Assembly (NCBI GenBank): GCA_029858505.1
Contig: JAOUEW010000009.1
Coordinates: forward strand, 1-64,000
Origin: Deltaproteobacteria bacterium
GTDB taxonomy: Bacteria; SAR324; JACQKK01
Length of the DNA: 64,000 bases
Direction of reading: 5' to 3'
Shown: one piece after another, positions 52,786 through 60,373 of the stretch
Position numbering within the stretch: the first letter of the stretch is position 1
Layout: every line of letters begins with the position of its first letter
The notes under the pieces: model-generated
The model's database searches: none
Told to the model about the DNA's origin: nothing
The model's input: only the letters and a program-made list of their open reading frames with translations
Position numbers and translations under genes: made by a program

Positions 52786-53502
52786 ATGAGCACCTACGAT
52801 ACCATTGCCCTGGGGTTGTTTCTGTTCCTCTACCTGGGGTACCAATTGTTCTTCCTGCTGGCCCCGGCCCTGGGGCTGCAAACCCGCGAACAAATCGTTC
52901 TGCACTACCGCCGCCGCTGGTTTCAGGGGGTGTTGGCCGACAAAAACTATATTTTGGCCATTCAAACCATCCGCAACCTGGAAATGGTCACCACGTTTTT
53001 GGGGTCGGTGACCCTGCTGATGATGGGCGGGGTGGTGGGGCTGTTCTTTAGCAACCCAGAGTGGCTGGACAAGCTGAACCATGGCCGCTACACCGATTTC
53101 CTCGTGGCTCACCCCCTGGGGGTGAAGCTGCTGGTGGTGCTGGTGGTGCTGGCGGCAGCCTTTTTGAATTTCATCATTTCCCTGCGCATTACCTACAACA
53201 TGAATTTCGTGCTGTCGGCCCCCATTCACCCCAAAGAGGGAATTGAGTTTCAGATGGACCAGGTGCGGCGGCAGACCCGCTATTTTTTCGTGGGGGTGCG
53301 TTCGTTGTACTTCTCCATCGCCCCCCTGATGTGGGTGCTCGACACCAACCTATTCATTGCCTCTTCCCTGTCGGCCACGATTCTCACCCTGCGTTCCGAC
53401 CTGCTGCGCCAAATGCCCCCCTTGTTCCCCCTGCGCCGGATTACCGATCGGCTGGGGCTTCACGCCAAAAAAAGTGCAAATAGAAAGAACGTGATAGAAT
53501 AA
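52786..53502 (+). CDS. DUF599 membrane protein
   Basis: 238 residues from ATG 52786. Four hydrophobic segments; HYRRRWFQGVLADKNYILAIQTIRNLEM, then LNFIISLRITYNMNF and RYFFVGVRSLYFSIAPLMWVLDTNLFI match the DUF599 family throughout. Basic C-terminal tail (LGLHAKKSANRKN). Function of the family is not established. Co-directional with the TauE/DUF1634 pair. Confidence 0.85.
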   Translation: MSTYDTIALGLFLFLYLGYQLFFLLAPALGLQTREQIVLHYRRRWFQGVLADKNYILAIQTIRNLEMVTTFLGSVTLLMMGGVVGLFFSNPEWLDKLNHGRYTDFLVAHPLGVKLLVVLVVLAAAFLNFIISLRITYNMNFVLSAPIHPKEGIEFQMDQVRRQTRYFFVGVRSLYFSIAPLMWVLDTNLFIASSLSATILTLRSDLLRQMPPLFPLRRITDRLGLHAKKSANRKNVIE

Positions 53503-53664
53503 AACCAGACATCGGCTTGGATGGCCGATGGATGTTCACCCCGCGAAGGAGACTCCCTCACGGGGGGGTCTGAGCTGGGGTTATCCTCCGCGTTTGGCCT
53601 GTGGTCCCCGTGTGACCGGGACGTGATCCCTGTTCCGGGGCCTTGGGGCTGAAAGGAGGCTTCT

Positions 53665-54333
53665 ATGCGTAACCTTCCCTGGTTTTCCCCCATTCGACCG
53701 TTGTCTCTCGGCTTTCTCGTTTTTGTGCTGCTGGGCCTGCCCCAGGCGGGCATGGCCCTGCCCCGGGGAAACCCCGTTCCCCACCTGAAATCCGGTCAAT
53801 TTGCCCTCCAGGTCAACCTGGGCACCACCACCCACCCCATCACCATCAGCGGTTGGGGGGTAGAGGATGCCAAACTCAACACGACCACCGGGCTGTTTCA
53901 GTTCGGCGCGGGAGATACCTCGATGATTGAACTGCAGGTGGGTAGTGCGTCGGCATCTGTGGCGGGCGGGGCCGCCAGTTCCGGCACGTTTTTCGGGTTT
54001 GGGTACCACCAATTGGTGGGGAATCCCTCCAGCAGCCCTGAACTTGGCGTTCTGCTGAAGTTTACCACCCGCTCCGACAAAGACTTTGAGGCCTATCAAG
54101 CCGATGTGGGCTTTGGGGTCTCTGGCCACGTGTCGGATGGCCTACGCTGGTACGGGGCAGGGGCCTATTCTCCCCTGTGGGGTTGGGCGGGCGGGGTGGA
54201 ATATTGGACGGACACCCCCTTCGCGTTGTATGGCGGGCTGGAGATGGAGACCTCTCCCAACATGACCCTGGGGGCGGAAGTTTCCCTGGTGGTGGAAACC
54301 AGTTTCCACGCTTTTGTGACCATGGCGTTCTAA
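53665..54333 (+). CDS. Small outer-membrane beta-barrel protein
   Basis: 222 residues from ATG 53665 (AAAGGAGG upstream). Signal peptide ending near AGMALPRG. Alternating strands: FALQVNLGTTTHPITISGWGV, SGTFFGFGYHQLVG, YQADVGFGVSGHV, LRWYGAGAYSPLWGWAGGVEYW, ending in TMAF with a terminal Phe. Probably an eight-stranded OMP similar in plan to OmpW/OmpX. Function unknown. 53503-53664 upstream holds no gene. Confidence 0.78.
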   Translation: MRNLPWFSPIRPLSLGFLVFVLLGLPQAGMALPRGNPVPHLKSGQFALQVNLGTTTHPITISGWGVEDAKLNTTTGLFQFGAGDTSMIELQVGSASASVAGGAASSGTFFGFGYHQLVGNPSSSPELGVLLKFTTRSDKDFEAYQADVGFGVSGHVSDGLRWYGAGAYSPLWGWAGGVEYWTDTPFALYGGLEMETSPNMTLGAEVSLVVETSFHAFVTMAF

Positions 54334-54357
54334 GGAAGGCGGTTTGGATGGGTTGAA

Positions 54358-54402
54358 TCCGCAAGGGATGGGGGTACTTTCCCACCCCTTGCGGTGTGTT
54401 TA
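54358..54402. terminator. Bidirectional hairpin between the convergent barrel and FecR-like genes
   Basis: CCGCAAGG...CCTTGCGG with an inner GGG/CCC stem. It overlaps the stop codon of the minus-strand gene. T-richness is modest on both sides. Confidence 0.65.
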
Positions 54403-55113
54403 ATGTTTCAACCATCCTTTGGGATGCAGATCGGGTTCCCCCAGGGCCATCAATGCTCGAATTTCTGGGTCGGAGTGGCCAAACAAGAACCCCTTTCCCG
54501 AAATTTCCCCAGCAGTACCAAAAAACCCAGGGTGATGGTACTCCGTTTGCCAGTCGCCCAGGGATTTCGCCTGGGCGTTTTCTAGTCCTACGTGCCCGTT
54601 ACACAGGCAAACATATTCTTGGGTTTTGGCCGGGAACGATTGTTTTTGGTCGTCCCGATCCAAAATGGCATGAAACAACACGGTTCCTTTGACCCCCACG
54701 GTTACGGTTTTCCCCTGCAGCCGGTATTGCCCCCCCGGGCGGAACACCGCCAGCAAATGTCCAGCCGCCAATCGAATGTCACGCCGCAGGGATTCCATCG
54801 GGTCTCCAAACACCATCCGGGCACCCTGAGACAACCGCAACAGGCTCCCGTCTTCCAGGCTCACCACCAACGTAGACTGTTTTCCAGCCTGAATTTCCAA
54901 GCCCGTGGGTAAAGACATCCCTTTTTTCAAAGGTTTCCCACCCAGATAGGCATCCCCCTGCAGAGAAAGCACCATAGGTCCGCGTTTTCCCGCCCAAGCG
55001 GGCAGGCTGTTCAATATTCGAGAAGTGACCAAAGCCACCGCGGTTCCGCCAGCCCATTGCAAAAGCCTACGGCGAGAAAACGAGTTGTGGTTCCAATCTT
55101 GTCGAAGCGTCAT
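54400..55113 (-). CDS. Tat-exported FecR-domain protein
   Basis: 237 residues. Twin-arginine signal SRRRLLQWAGGTAVALV at 13-29, cleaved near AWAG. The mature part has a FecR-like domain: GLEIQAGKQSTLVVSLEDGSLLRLSQGARMV, RDIRLAAGHLLAVFRPGGQYRL, TVTVGVKGTVLFHAIL. Unlike FecR sigma regulators it has no N-terminal membrane helix for sigma control, so it is more like the free periplasmic FecR proteins. VCLCNGHV near residue 167 has two cysteines. Partner unknown. Confidence 0.8.
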   Translation of the reverse strand: MTLRQDWNHNSFSRRRLLQWAGGTAVALVTSRILNSLPAWAGKRGPMVLSLQGDAYLGGKPLKKGMSLPTGLEIQAGKQSTLVVSLEDGSLLRLSQGARMVFGDPMESLRRDIRLAAGHLLAVFRPGGQYRLQGKTVTVGVKGTVLFHAILDRDDQKQSFPAKTQEYVCLCNGHVGLENAQAKSLGDWQTEYHHPGFFGTAGEISGKGFLFGHSDPEIRALMALGEPDLHPKGWLKH

Positions 55114-55604
55114 GGGGAAACCTCATCTTGGGTTAAGCGCCAAGCCCTACCCTCTAGCAATATATCACTCCTCCCCCTGAAACTCGACCCAAAATGGGGC
55201 CAAAAATCCTTCGACAGCGGCCTAGAAAACGCCCTCACCCGATGTCTGGGGAATATTTTCCCTTAGATTTTTTTGGCAAAGACCCCATGGAAGGCCACAC
55301 ATAGGAATTCGATACGTTATCTCCCAATAGAGAGATCAAATTCTCTTGCCTGTGCGGGTCAACATGGTTTTTTTGAGGCAAGAAATCACGCTTCGAACGT
55401 TAATTTGAACTTCACACTCACTTTTCATCCTGATCTTTCGTTCCATGGGGTCAATTTCTATTCATTTCTCCATGAAGGCCCTTCCCAACCACCATTTTTT
55501 TTCATTTTTTTCATTTTTTTTATAAAAAAGATTTGCACCATGATATCGAGGTATGTTAACCAAGAGATGGGTGAAGTTAAACCCACCACCACTCAGGAGG
55601 AGCG
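55114..55604. other. AT-rich intergenic upstream of the histone-like gene
   Basis: No gene supported. From about 55260 the sequence is much more AT-rich than the genome around it, with TTTTTTTCATTTTTTTCA near 55495-55520 and TATAAAAAAG at 55520. It ends in CAGGAGGAGCG, the ribosome-binding site of the next gene. Candidate site for long-range promoter control or bent DNA. Confidence 0.4.
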
Positions 55605-55868
55605 ATGGCAACCACTAAGAAAAAAACGGCAGCCAAAAAACCGGCTGCTAAGAAAGTCGTGAAGAAAAAACCCGCTGCCAAAAAATCGGCCGCGAAAAAA
55701 CCCGCTGCGAAAAAAGCCGCCAAAAAACCGGCTGCTAAAAAACCCGCTGCCAAGAAAGCCGCCAAAAAACCGGCTGCTAAAAAACCGGCCGCGAAAAAAA
55801 CCGCAGCGAAACCGGCGTCTTCTAGCGCTGGTTCTAGTTTGGCAAAAAAGCCGTTCTTTAGCTGGTAA
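55605..55868 (+). CDS. Histone H1-like Lys/Ala-rich protein
   Basis: 87 residues, very basic, built of AAKKPAAKK-type repeats (about ten), ending SSAGSSLAKKPFFSW. Resembles the C-terminal tail of histone H1 and bacterial H1-like proteins (HC1/AlgP-type KPAA repeats), which bind DNA through charge. The DNA repeats are imperfect, so recombination could alter the length. Strong ribosome-binding site and its own terminator support expression. Lies upstream of the SQR whose N-terminus carries a similar tail. Confidence 0.85.
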   Translation: MATTKKKTAAKKPAAKKVVKKKPAAKKSAAKKPAAKKAAKKPAAKKPAAKKAAKKPAAKKPAAKKTAAKPASSSAGSSLAKKPFFSW

Positions 55869-55901
55869 CCAACAGCCTTTCGGTCACCAGTTTCGATAAG
55901 C

Positions 55902-55961
55902 GGGAGAGAGAACCAAGTGGCCCTTCAACCGGCCGGGTGTTCTCTCTCCCCTTGTTTTTTT
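55902..55961 (+). terminator. Terminator after the histone-like gene
   Basis: GGGAGAGAGAAC (55902-55913) pairs with GTTCTCTCTCCC (55939-55950), loop with a GGCCGG core, then CTTGTTTTTTT. Confidence 0.9.
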
Positions 55962-56098
55962 CTTCCCAAGCACACGGTTTTCTCCCCCTCCCTTCATCCG
56001 CGCCTCTTCCACCCCCCTGCGGGGTGTGATAAAAGAGAATATGTTTCTTGTTGTTTTCATTCCTGATCGCCCTTTTATTTTTTGGAGATATTTGAACC

Positions 56099-57511
56099 AT
56101 GGCTGAGAAAAAGAAACCCGCTTCCGCCAAAAAATCGTCTGCAAAATCAACCACAAAGCCCGCTGCCGCGGCAAAAAAAGGAGGGGCGAAAAAACCCTCA
56201 GCCAAGAAAACCGCCCCGAAAACAGCCGCCCCCAAGAAGTCTTCTGCTAAAAAAGCCCCGGCAACCCCTAGTCTCCAGACATCTTCCATCCCATCCTTGA
56301 AGCCAGCCCAGCGGCCCGTGGGGCAGGGAAAGCCACGCCAAGTCGTCATCATCGGCGGGGGAACGGGGGGCATTGATGTGGCTGCCCGCTTGGTTCGGGT
56401 GCTGGGGGCGGGGAAGATCACCATTGTGGACCCCGCCCAGCACCACGACTATCAGCCCATGTGGACCCTGGTGGGGGCCGGTCAGGTCACCAAAGAATCC
56501 ACCCGGCGCAACATGGAAAGCTTGATCCCCAAGGGGGTGGAATGGCTGAAAGACGCCGTGGTTGATATTCAACCCGAACGAAACTTGGTGAAAACCAAGG
56601 GGGGGAAAACCCTGGAATACGAATATTTGGTGGCCGCCCCCGGCATTCAACTGGATTGGGACAAGGTGGCTGGCCTAAAGGAAAGCGTGGGAAAAGGCCC
56701 GGTGGTGTCCAACTATGCCTACGACACGGTGGATTCCACCTGGCAGGCCATCCAATCGTTCAAAGGGGGCACCGCTTTGTTCACCATGCCCGCCGGGCTG
56801 GTGAAATGCCCCGGGGCCCCGCAAAAAATCATGTGGCTGATGGAAGACCACCTGCGCCGGAACGGCCAGCGAAACAAAGCCGAGGTGGTGTTTGCTTCGG
56901 CCGGGGCCGCCATTTTTGGCATTCCCCGTTACCGGGAAGCCCTGGAAAAACTGCTGAAAGCCAGGGGGGTGAAAACCCTGTTTGGCCATAACCTGGTGGC
57001 GGTCGATGCCCGCAACCATGTGGCCACCTTTGAAACCATGGACACCAAACAGCGGGTGACCCTGAAATTCGACATGATCCACGTCACCCCCCCCCAAAGC
57101 GCCCCGGATTTTATCAAAAAGAGCCCCCTGGCTGGAGAGGGCGGCTGGATTCCCGTGGACAAGCACACCACCCAGCACGTGAAATACCCCAATGTGTTCG
57201 CCCTGGGCGACGCCACCAACATGCCTTGCTCTAAAACCGGGGCGGCCATTCGCAAGCAGGCCCCCGTGCTGGTGAACAACCTGCAACGGCTGATGATGGG
57301 CCAACCCCTGAACCCTGGCTACGACGGCTATGCCTCTTGCCCACTGGTGGTGACCCACAACAAGGTCATCATGGCCGAGTTTGGCTACGACGGGAAAATC
57401 ATGGAAACCTTTCCCATTGCCCAGAACAAACCCCGCTATTCCATGTATTTGGTGAAGCGTTATCTGCTGCCCAAGCTGTATTGGGACTTCATGATGAAGG
57501 GCCGGGCGTAA
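56099..57511 (+). CDS. sqr: Type II sulfide:quinone oxidoreductase with histone H1-like N-terminal tail
   Basis: 470 residues from ATG 56099 (GGAG upstream; no other Met before the fold). Residues 1-79 are Lys/Ala/Ser-rich like histone H1 tails. From residue 81: VVIIGGGTGGIDVAARL (FAD), the redox pair C237 (GLVKCPGAPQKI) and C414 (GYASCPLVVTH), and FALGDATNMPCSKTG (second FAD part). The KCPGAPQK and SCPLV motifs match SQOR/type II SQR. Oxidises sulfide, passing electrons to quinone, as a peripheral membrane protein. The tail is not known from SQRs I recall; it might bind membrane phosphates, polyphosphate or nucleic acid. Confidence 0.9.
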   Translation: MAEKKKPASAKKSSAKSTTKPAAAAKKGGAKKPSAKKTAPKTAAPKKSSAKKAPATPSLQTSSIPSLKPAQRPVGQGKPRQVVIIGGGTGGIDVAARLVRVLGAGKITIVDPAQHHDYQPMWTLVGAGQVTKESTRRNMESLIPKGVEWLKDAVVDIQPERNLVKTKGGKTLEYEYLVAAPGIQLDWDKVAGLKESVGKGPVVSNYAYDTVDSTWQAIQSFKGGTALFTMPAGLVKCPGAPQKIMWLMEDHLRRNGQRNKAEVVFASAGAAIFGIPRYREALEKLLKARGVKTLFGHNLVAVDARNHVATFETMDTKQRVTLKFDMIHVTPPQSAPDFIKKSPLAGEGGWIPVDKHTTQHVKYPNVFALGDATNMPCSKTGAAIRKQAPVLVNNLQRLMMGQPLNPGYDGYASCPLVVTHNKVIMAEFGYDGKIMETFPIAQNKPRYSMYLVKRYLLPKLYWDFMMKGRA

Positions 57512-57522
57512 AACCTACCCAT

Positions 57523-57547
57523 CCCGCCAGCAGGCCCTGCTGGCGGG
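57523..57547. repeat. Inverted repeat after the SQR gene
   Basis: CCCGCCAGCAGG directly followed by CCTGCTGGCGGG: a perfect palindrome around one base. No T run, so termination by it alone is uncertain. Confidence 0.6.
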
Positions 57548-57644
57548 GGTTGGGCTGGCTTGGAGACACAAGGAAGCCCGCCCCTTTTACCCCTGTTTCA
57601 ATGTTCATTGCCTTCTTCATCTCCCCCTATCTTCTTATCCCACG

Positions 57645-58886
57645 ATGATCTATCTGCAAGCTTCCCTTGGTTTGGCGGCCTTTTGCGGCATGGCCTGGCT
57701 GCTGAGCGAAAACCGCCGGGCGGTGCGCCCCCTGCCCATCGTTGCTGGCATTGGCGTGCAGTTGGTACTGGCCCTGGTGCTGCTGAAGGTGCCCTGGGTG
57801 CAGGGGTTCTTTTTGCTGCTGAACAATGGGGTGGCGGTGCTGGAGCGGGCCACCCTGGCGGGCACTGGCTTTGTGTTTGGCTACCTGGGGGGCGGCCCCC
57901 TGCCCTTCGCTGAAACCCTGCCGGGGGCCACGTTTATTTTGGCCTTCCGGGCCCTGCCCCTGGTGCTGGTGGTCAGCGCCCTGTCGGCCCTGCTGTTTCA
58001 CTGGAAGGTGCTGCCCTGGGTGGTGAGGGGGTTTGCCCTGGCCCTGAAAAAATCTTTGAACATGGGGGGTGCCCTGGGGTTTGGCACGGCCTCCACCGTG
58101 TTTCTGGGCATGGTCGAAGCCCCCCTGCTGATCAAACCCTATCTTAGCCGCATGACCCGGGGAGAGTTGTTCGTGCTGATGACCGTGGGCATGGCCTCCA
58201 TCGCCGGAACGGTGATGGTGCTGTACGCCTCTATTTTGACCCCCGTGCTGCCCAATGCCCTGGGAGAAATCCTCACCGCCTCGCTGTTGAGCGTTCCCGC
58301 CGCGGTGGTCATCGGGCGCATTCTGGTGCCAGACAACTCCCCCCACACCGAAGCCGACAAGCCCCTCCCCCGCCTGGACAACTCCGCCATGGAGGCCGTG
58401 GCCCGGGGCACCGCCGAGGGCCTGACCCTGCTGCTGGGCATCATTGCCATGCTGGTGGTTATGGTGGCCCTGGTGGCCCTGGTGAACGAAGGGCTGGCGG
58501 TGCTGCCCATGGTGGACGGCCTGCCCCTCACCCTGCAACGCATGCTGGGCTGGGTCATGGCGCCGCTGGTGTGGCTGGCGGGCATTCCCTGGGCCGAGGC
58601 CCCCACCGCCGGGGCCCTGATGGGAACCAAAACCGTGCTGAACGAACTGCTGGCCTACCTGGACATGGCCCGGCTGCCCCCGGAGGCCCTCTCTCCCAAA
58701 AGCCGTCAAATTATGGTGTATGCCCTATGCGGCTTTGCCAACCCCGGCAGCCTGGGCATTCTCATCGCTGGCCTGGGGGCCATGGCCCCCGAACGCCGGG
58801 GGGAGATTGTCTCCATGGGCTGGCGGGCCGTGGCGGGGGGAACCCTGGCCACCCTGATGACCGGCGCCGTGGTGGCTTTGATGTAG
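57645..58886 (+). CDS. Concentrative nucleoside transporter (CNT/NupC family)
   Basis: 413 residues. LNNGVAVLERATLAGTGFVFGYLG, GFGTASTVFLGMVEAPLLIKPYL, SIAGTVMVLYASIL and LMGTKTVLNELLAYLDM then YALCGFANPGSLGILIAGLG are the conserved CNT elements, including the G-x-x-T-x-x-N-E nucleoside/sodium region. Imports nucleosides with Na+ or H+. About ten helices, usual length. Followed by a toxin-antitoxin pair with its own promoter. Confidence 0.92.
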   Translation: MIYLQASLGLAAFCGMAWLLSENRRAVRPLPIVAGIGVQLVLALVLLKVPWVQGFFLLLNNGVAVLERATLAGTGFVFGYLGGGPLPFAETLPGATFILAFRALPLVLVVSALSALLFHWKVLPWVVRGFALALKKSLNMGGALGFGTASTVFLGMVEAPLLIKPYLSRMTRGELFVLMTVGMASIAGTVMVLYASILTPVLPNALGEILTASLLSVPAAVVIGRILVPDNSPHTEADKPLPRLDNSAMEAVARGTAEGLTLLLGIIAMLVVMVALVALVNEGLAVLPMVDGLPLTLQRMLGWVMAPLVWLAGIPWAEAPTAGALMGTKTVLNELLAYLDMARLPPEALSPKSRQIMVYALCGFANPGSLGILIAGLGAMAPERRGEIVSMGWRAVAGGTLATLMTGAVVALM

Positions 58887-58918
58887 AGGGGGGTGAATCA
58901 GCCAGCGGGCTGGTCACC

Positions 58919-58947
58919 TTGAGTCAAATTCGCTTATAGGCTATAAT
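58919..58947 (+). promoter_or_regulatory. Promoter and operator palindrome of the toxin-antitoxin pair
   Basis: TTGAGT, 17-bp spacer, TATAAT. The palindrome TTATAG-G-CTATAA (58934..58946) covers the -10, as expected for autorepression by the antitoxin or the complex. Confidence 0.8.
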
Positions 58948-58969
58948 TTACCCGTGAAGAAGAATCCCC

Positions 58970-59332
58970 ATGAAACGATTCGAAATCGTTCATTTCATCA
59001 CGGAAGACGGAAAAGATTTGTTTCAGGATTGGCTGGACCGCATTCGAGACAACAAGGCGCGGGCCGCAATTATCATGCGTGTGATCCGTCTAGAGGCGGG
59101 GAATCCCGGTGACCATAAATCGTTGCGGGATGGGATATTGGAATTGCGGATTGATGTGGGTGCGGGTTATCGGGTGTATTACGCCAGAATGGGAGAGAAA
59201 CTCATCCTGCTAACCTGCGGGGGCCATAAAAAATCTCAATCCCGAGACATCAAAAAAGCCGTTGAACTGCTTAAAAACTGGGAGAAACGCCATGGCGAAG
59301 ACCCATCGTTCTCACGAGGACGCCACCATTGA
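58970..59332 (+). CDS. Type II toxin of the RelE/HigB-like (phage Gp49-like) group
   Basis: 120 residues. The fold signature FQDWLDRIRDNKARAAIIMRVIRLEAGN, then LRIDVGAGYRVYYARMGEKLILLTCGGHKKSQSRDIKKAVEL (in pieces) matches the addiction-module killer proteins of the RelE/ParE superfamily, which cleave mRNA on the ribosome or poison gyrase. Toxin precedes antitoxin, as in higBA. Its last 41 bases overlap the antitoxin gene, and the unusual tail after KNWEKR (HGEDPSFSRGRHH) comes from that overlap. Confidence 0.9.
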   Translation: MKRFEIVHFITEDGKDLFQDWLDRIRDNKARAAIIMRVIRLEAGNPGDHKSLRDGILELRIDVGAGYRVYYARMGEKLILLTCGGHKKSQSRDIKKAVELLKNWEKRHGEDPSFSRGRHH

Positions 59333-59636
59333 GATGTTTCAAAAAGACCCCGAGTTGGCGGCCGAGTATTTAAACACCGTTTTGCAAGATGGAGACGAAA
59401 CCGACTTGATGCTGGCGTTGCGTTATTTAAGCAAAGCCTTTGGCGGTGTGGCCGAAATCGCTCGCAAAGCCGAAATCAACGCCAACACGCTTTATCGTAC
59501 CCTCTCCGAGCGGGGCAACCCGGAAATGAAAACCCTTTCCGCCATTCTAAAACCCATGGGAATGCGCCTAGCCGTAAGGCCCCTGGAGCGGCCCCGTAAA
59601 TCCATCCGCCCCACCAAAAAAGCATCCGGGGCTTGA
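59292..59636 (+). CDS. HigA-like antitoxin with C-terminal HTH
   Basis: 114 residues from ATG 59292 (GGAGAAACGCC upstream, inside the toxin gene). An N-terminal toxin-binding helix region (EMFQKDPELAAEYLNTVLQDGDETDLMLALRYLSKAFGG) and a Cro/Xre-like HTH (VAEIARKAEINANTLYRTLSERGNPEMKTLSAIL). Typical of the putative addiction-module antidote family paired with Gp49-like toxins. Probably represses its own promoter at 58919. Confidence 0.9.
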   Translation: MAKTHRSHEDATIEMFQKDPELAAEYLNTVLQDGDETDLMLALRYLSKAFGGVAEIARKAEINANTLYRTLSERGNPEMKTLSAILKPMGMRLAVRPLERPRKSIRPTKKASGA

Positions 59637-59688
59637 ATCTTCCGACCCCTGCCGAGAGATGCTTGCTTCCGTCACATGCCATGGAGAT

Positions 59689-60189
59689 TTATTCAGTCAG
59701 CGGGCTGGCTTCTGGCGCCGCCCGGTGCGCCTCCACATACCAAACGGCCCGATAGACCGTGATGGATGGGTAAAGATAGAACTCGACAAACACCCCCCAA
59801 AAGGTCTGACCCTCCACCCATCCCCCTGCCGCCAGCAATACCCCAGCGATAAAAAATATCACACACCATAGAGCCGCACGTGGAGAGCCTGCCCGGCGAA
59901 ACCAAATGAACGCGAATAGAAACAAAACATTCGAAACCTTTGGAACAAACAAAATAGATAGTATGATTTGGGCCAATTGAAAATCCACATGCCCAACAAA
60001 CATCGAGATAAAAATGGGGACCAGATTAAAGGCATACAACATCAGATTCAGCACCAACATATAAGACAAAAATTCGCAGGAAGACTGTATGACTTTCTCT
60101 GCCTCCATCGGGCTAGCGAATTGGGGCCAAAGCATTCTCTTCCAATTGGAAAGGTTGCTCCCTTTGATCTGTTTCTCGTTTGCGGTCAT
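59689..60189 (-). CDS. Small integral membrane protein, function unknown
   Basis: 166 residues from ATG 60189 (GGGGGG upstream). Four hydrophobic helices (FLSYMLVLNLMLYAFNLVPIFI, LAQIILSILFVPKVSNVLFLFAFIWF, ALWCVIFFIAGVLLAAGGW, FWGVFVEFYLYPSITVYRAVWYV). Cytoplasmic N-terminus. No motif recognised. Divergent from the antiporter gene that follows. Confidence 0.6.
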   Translation of the reverse strand: MTANEKQIKGSNLSNWKRMLWPQFASPMEAEKVIQSSCEFLSYMLVLNLMLYAFNLVPIFISMFVGHVDFQLAQIILSILFVPKVSNVLFLFAFIWFRRAGSPRAALWCVIFFIAGVLLAAGGWVEGQTFWGVFVEFYLYPSITVYRAVWYVEAHRAAPEASPLTE

Positions 60190-60373
60190 GGCCCCCCCCA
60201 CGTGGGTTAAATTCGTCGAATTCTCTGGTTTCCCCATCCATATCACCCTTCCCCTCCCCCGTTCAACCGATATTCCGCCCCTCTGCCCGAACTGCCAGCG
60301 GCCAGCGTTTGATGTATGATGGAACGCTTTCCCTATTTCTCCATTTATCCACCCCCCCGTTGAGAGCGCCCTG

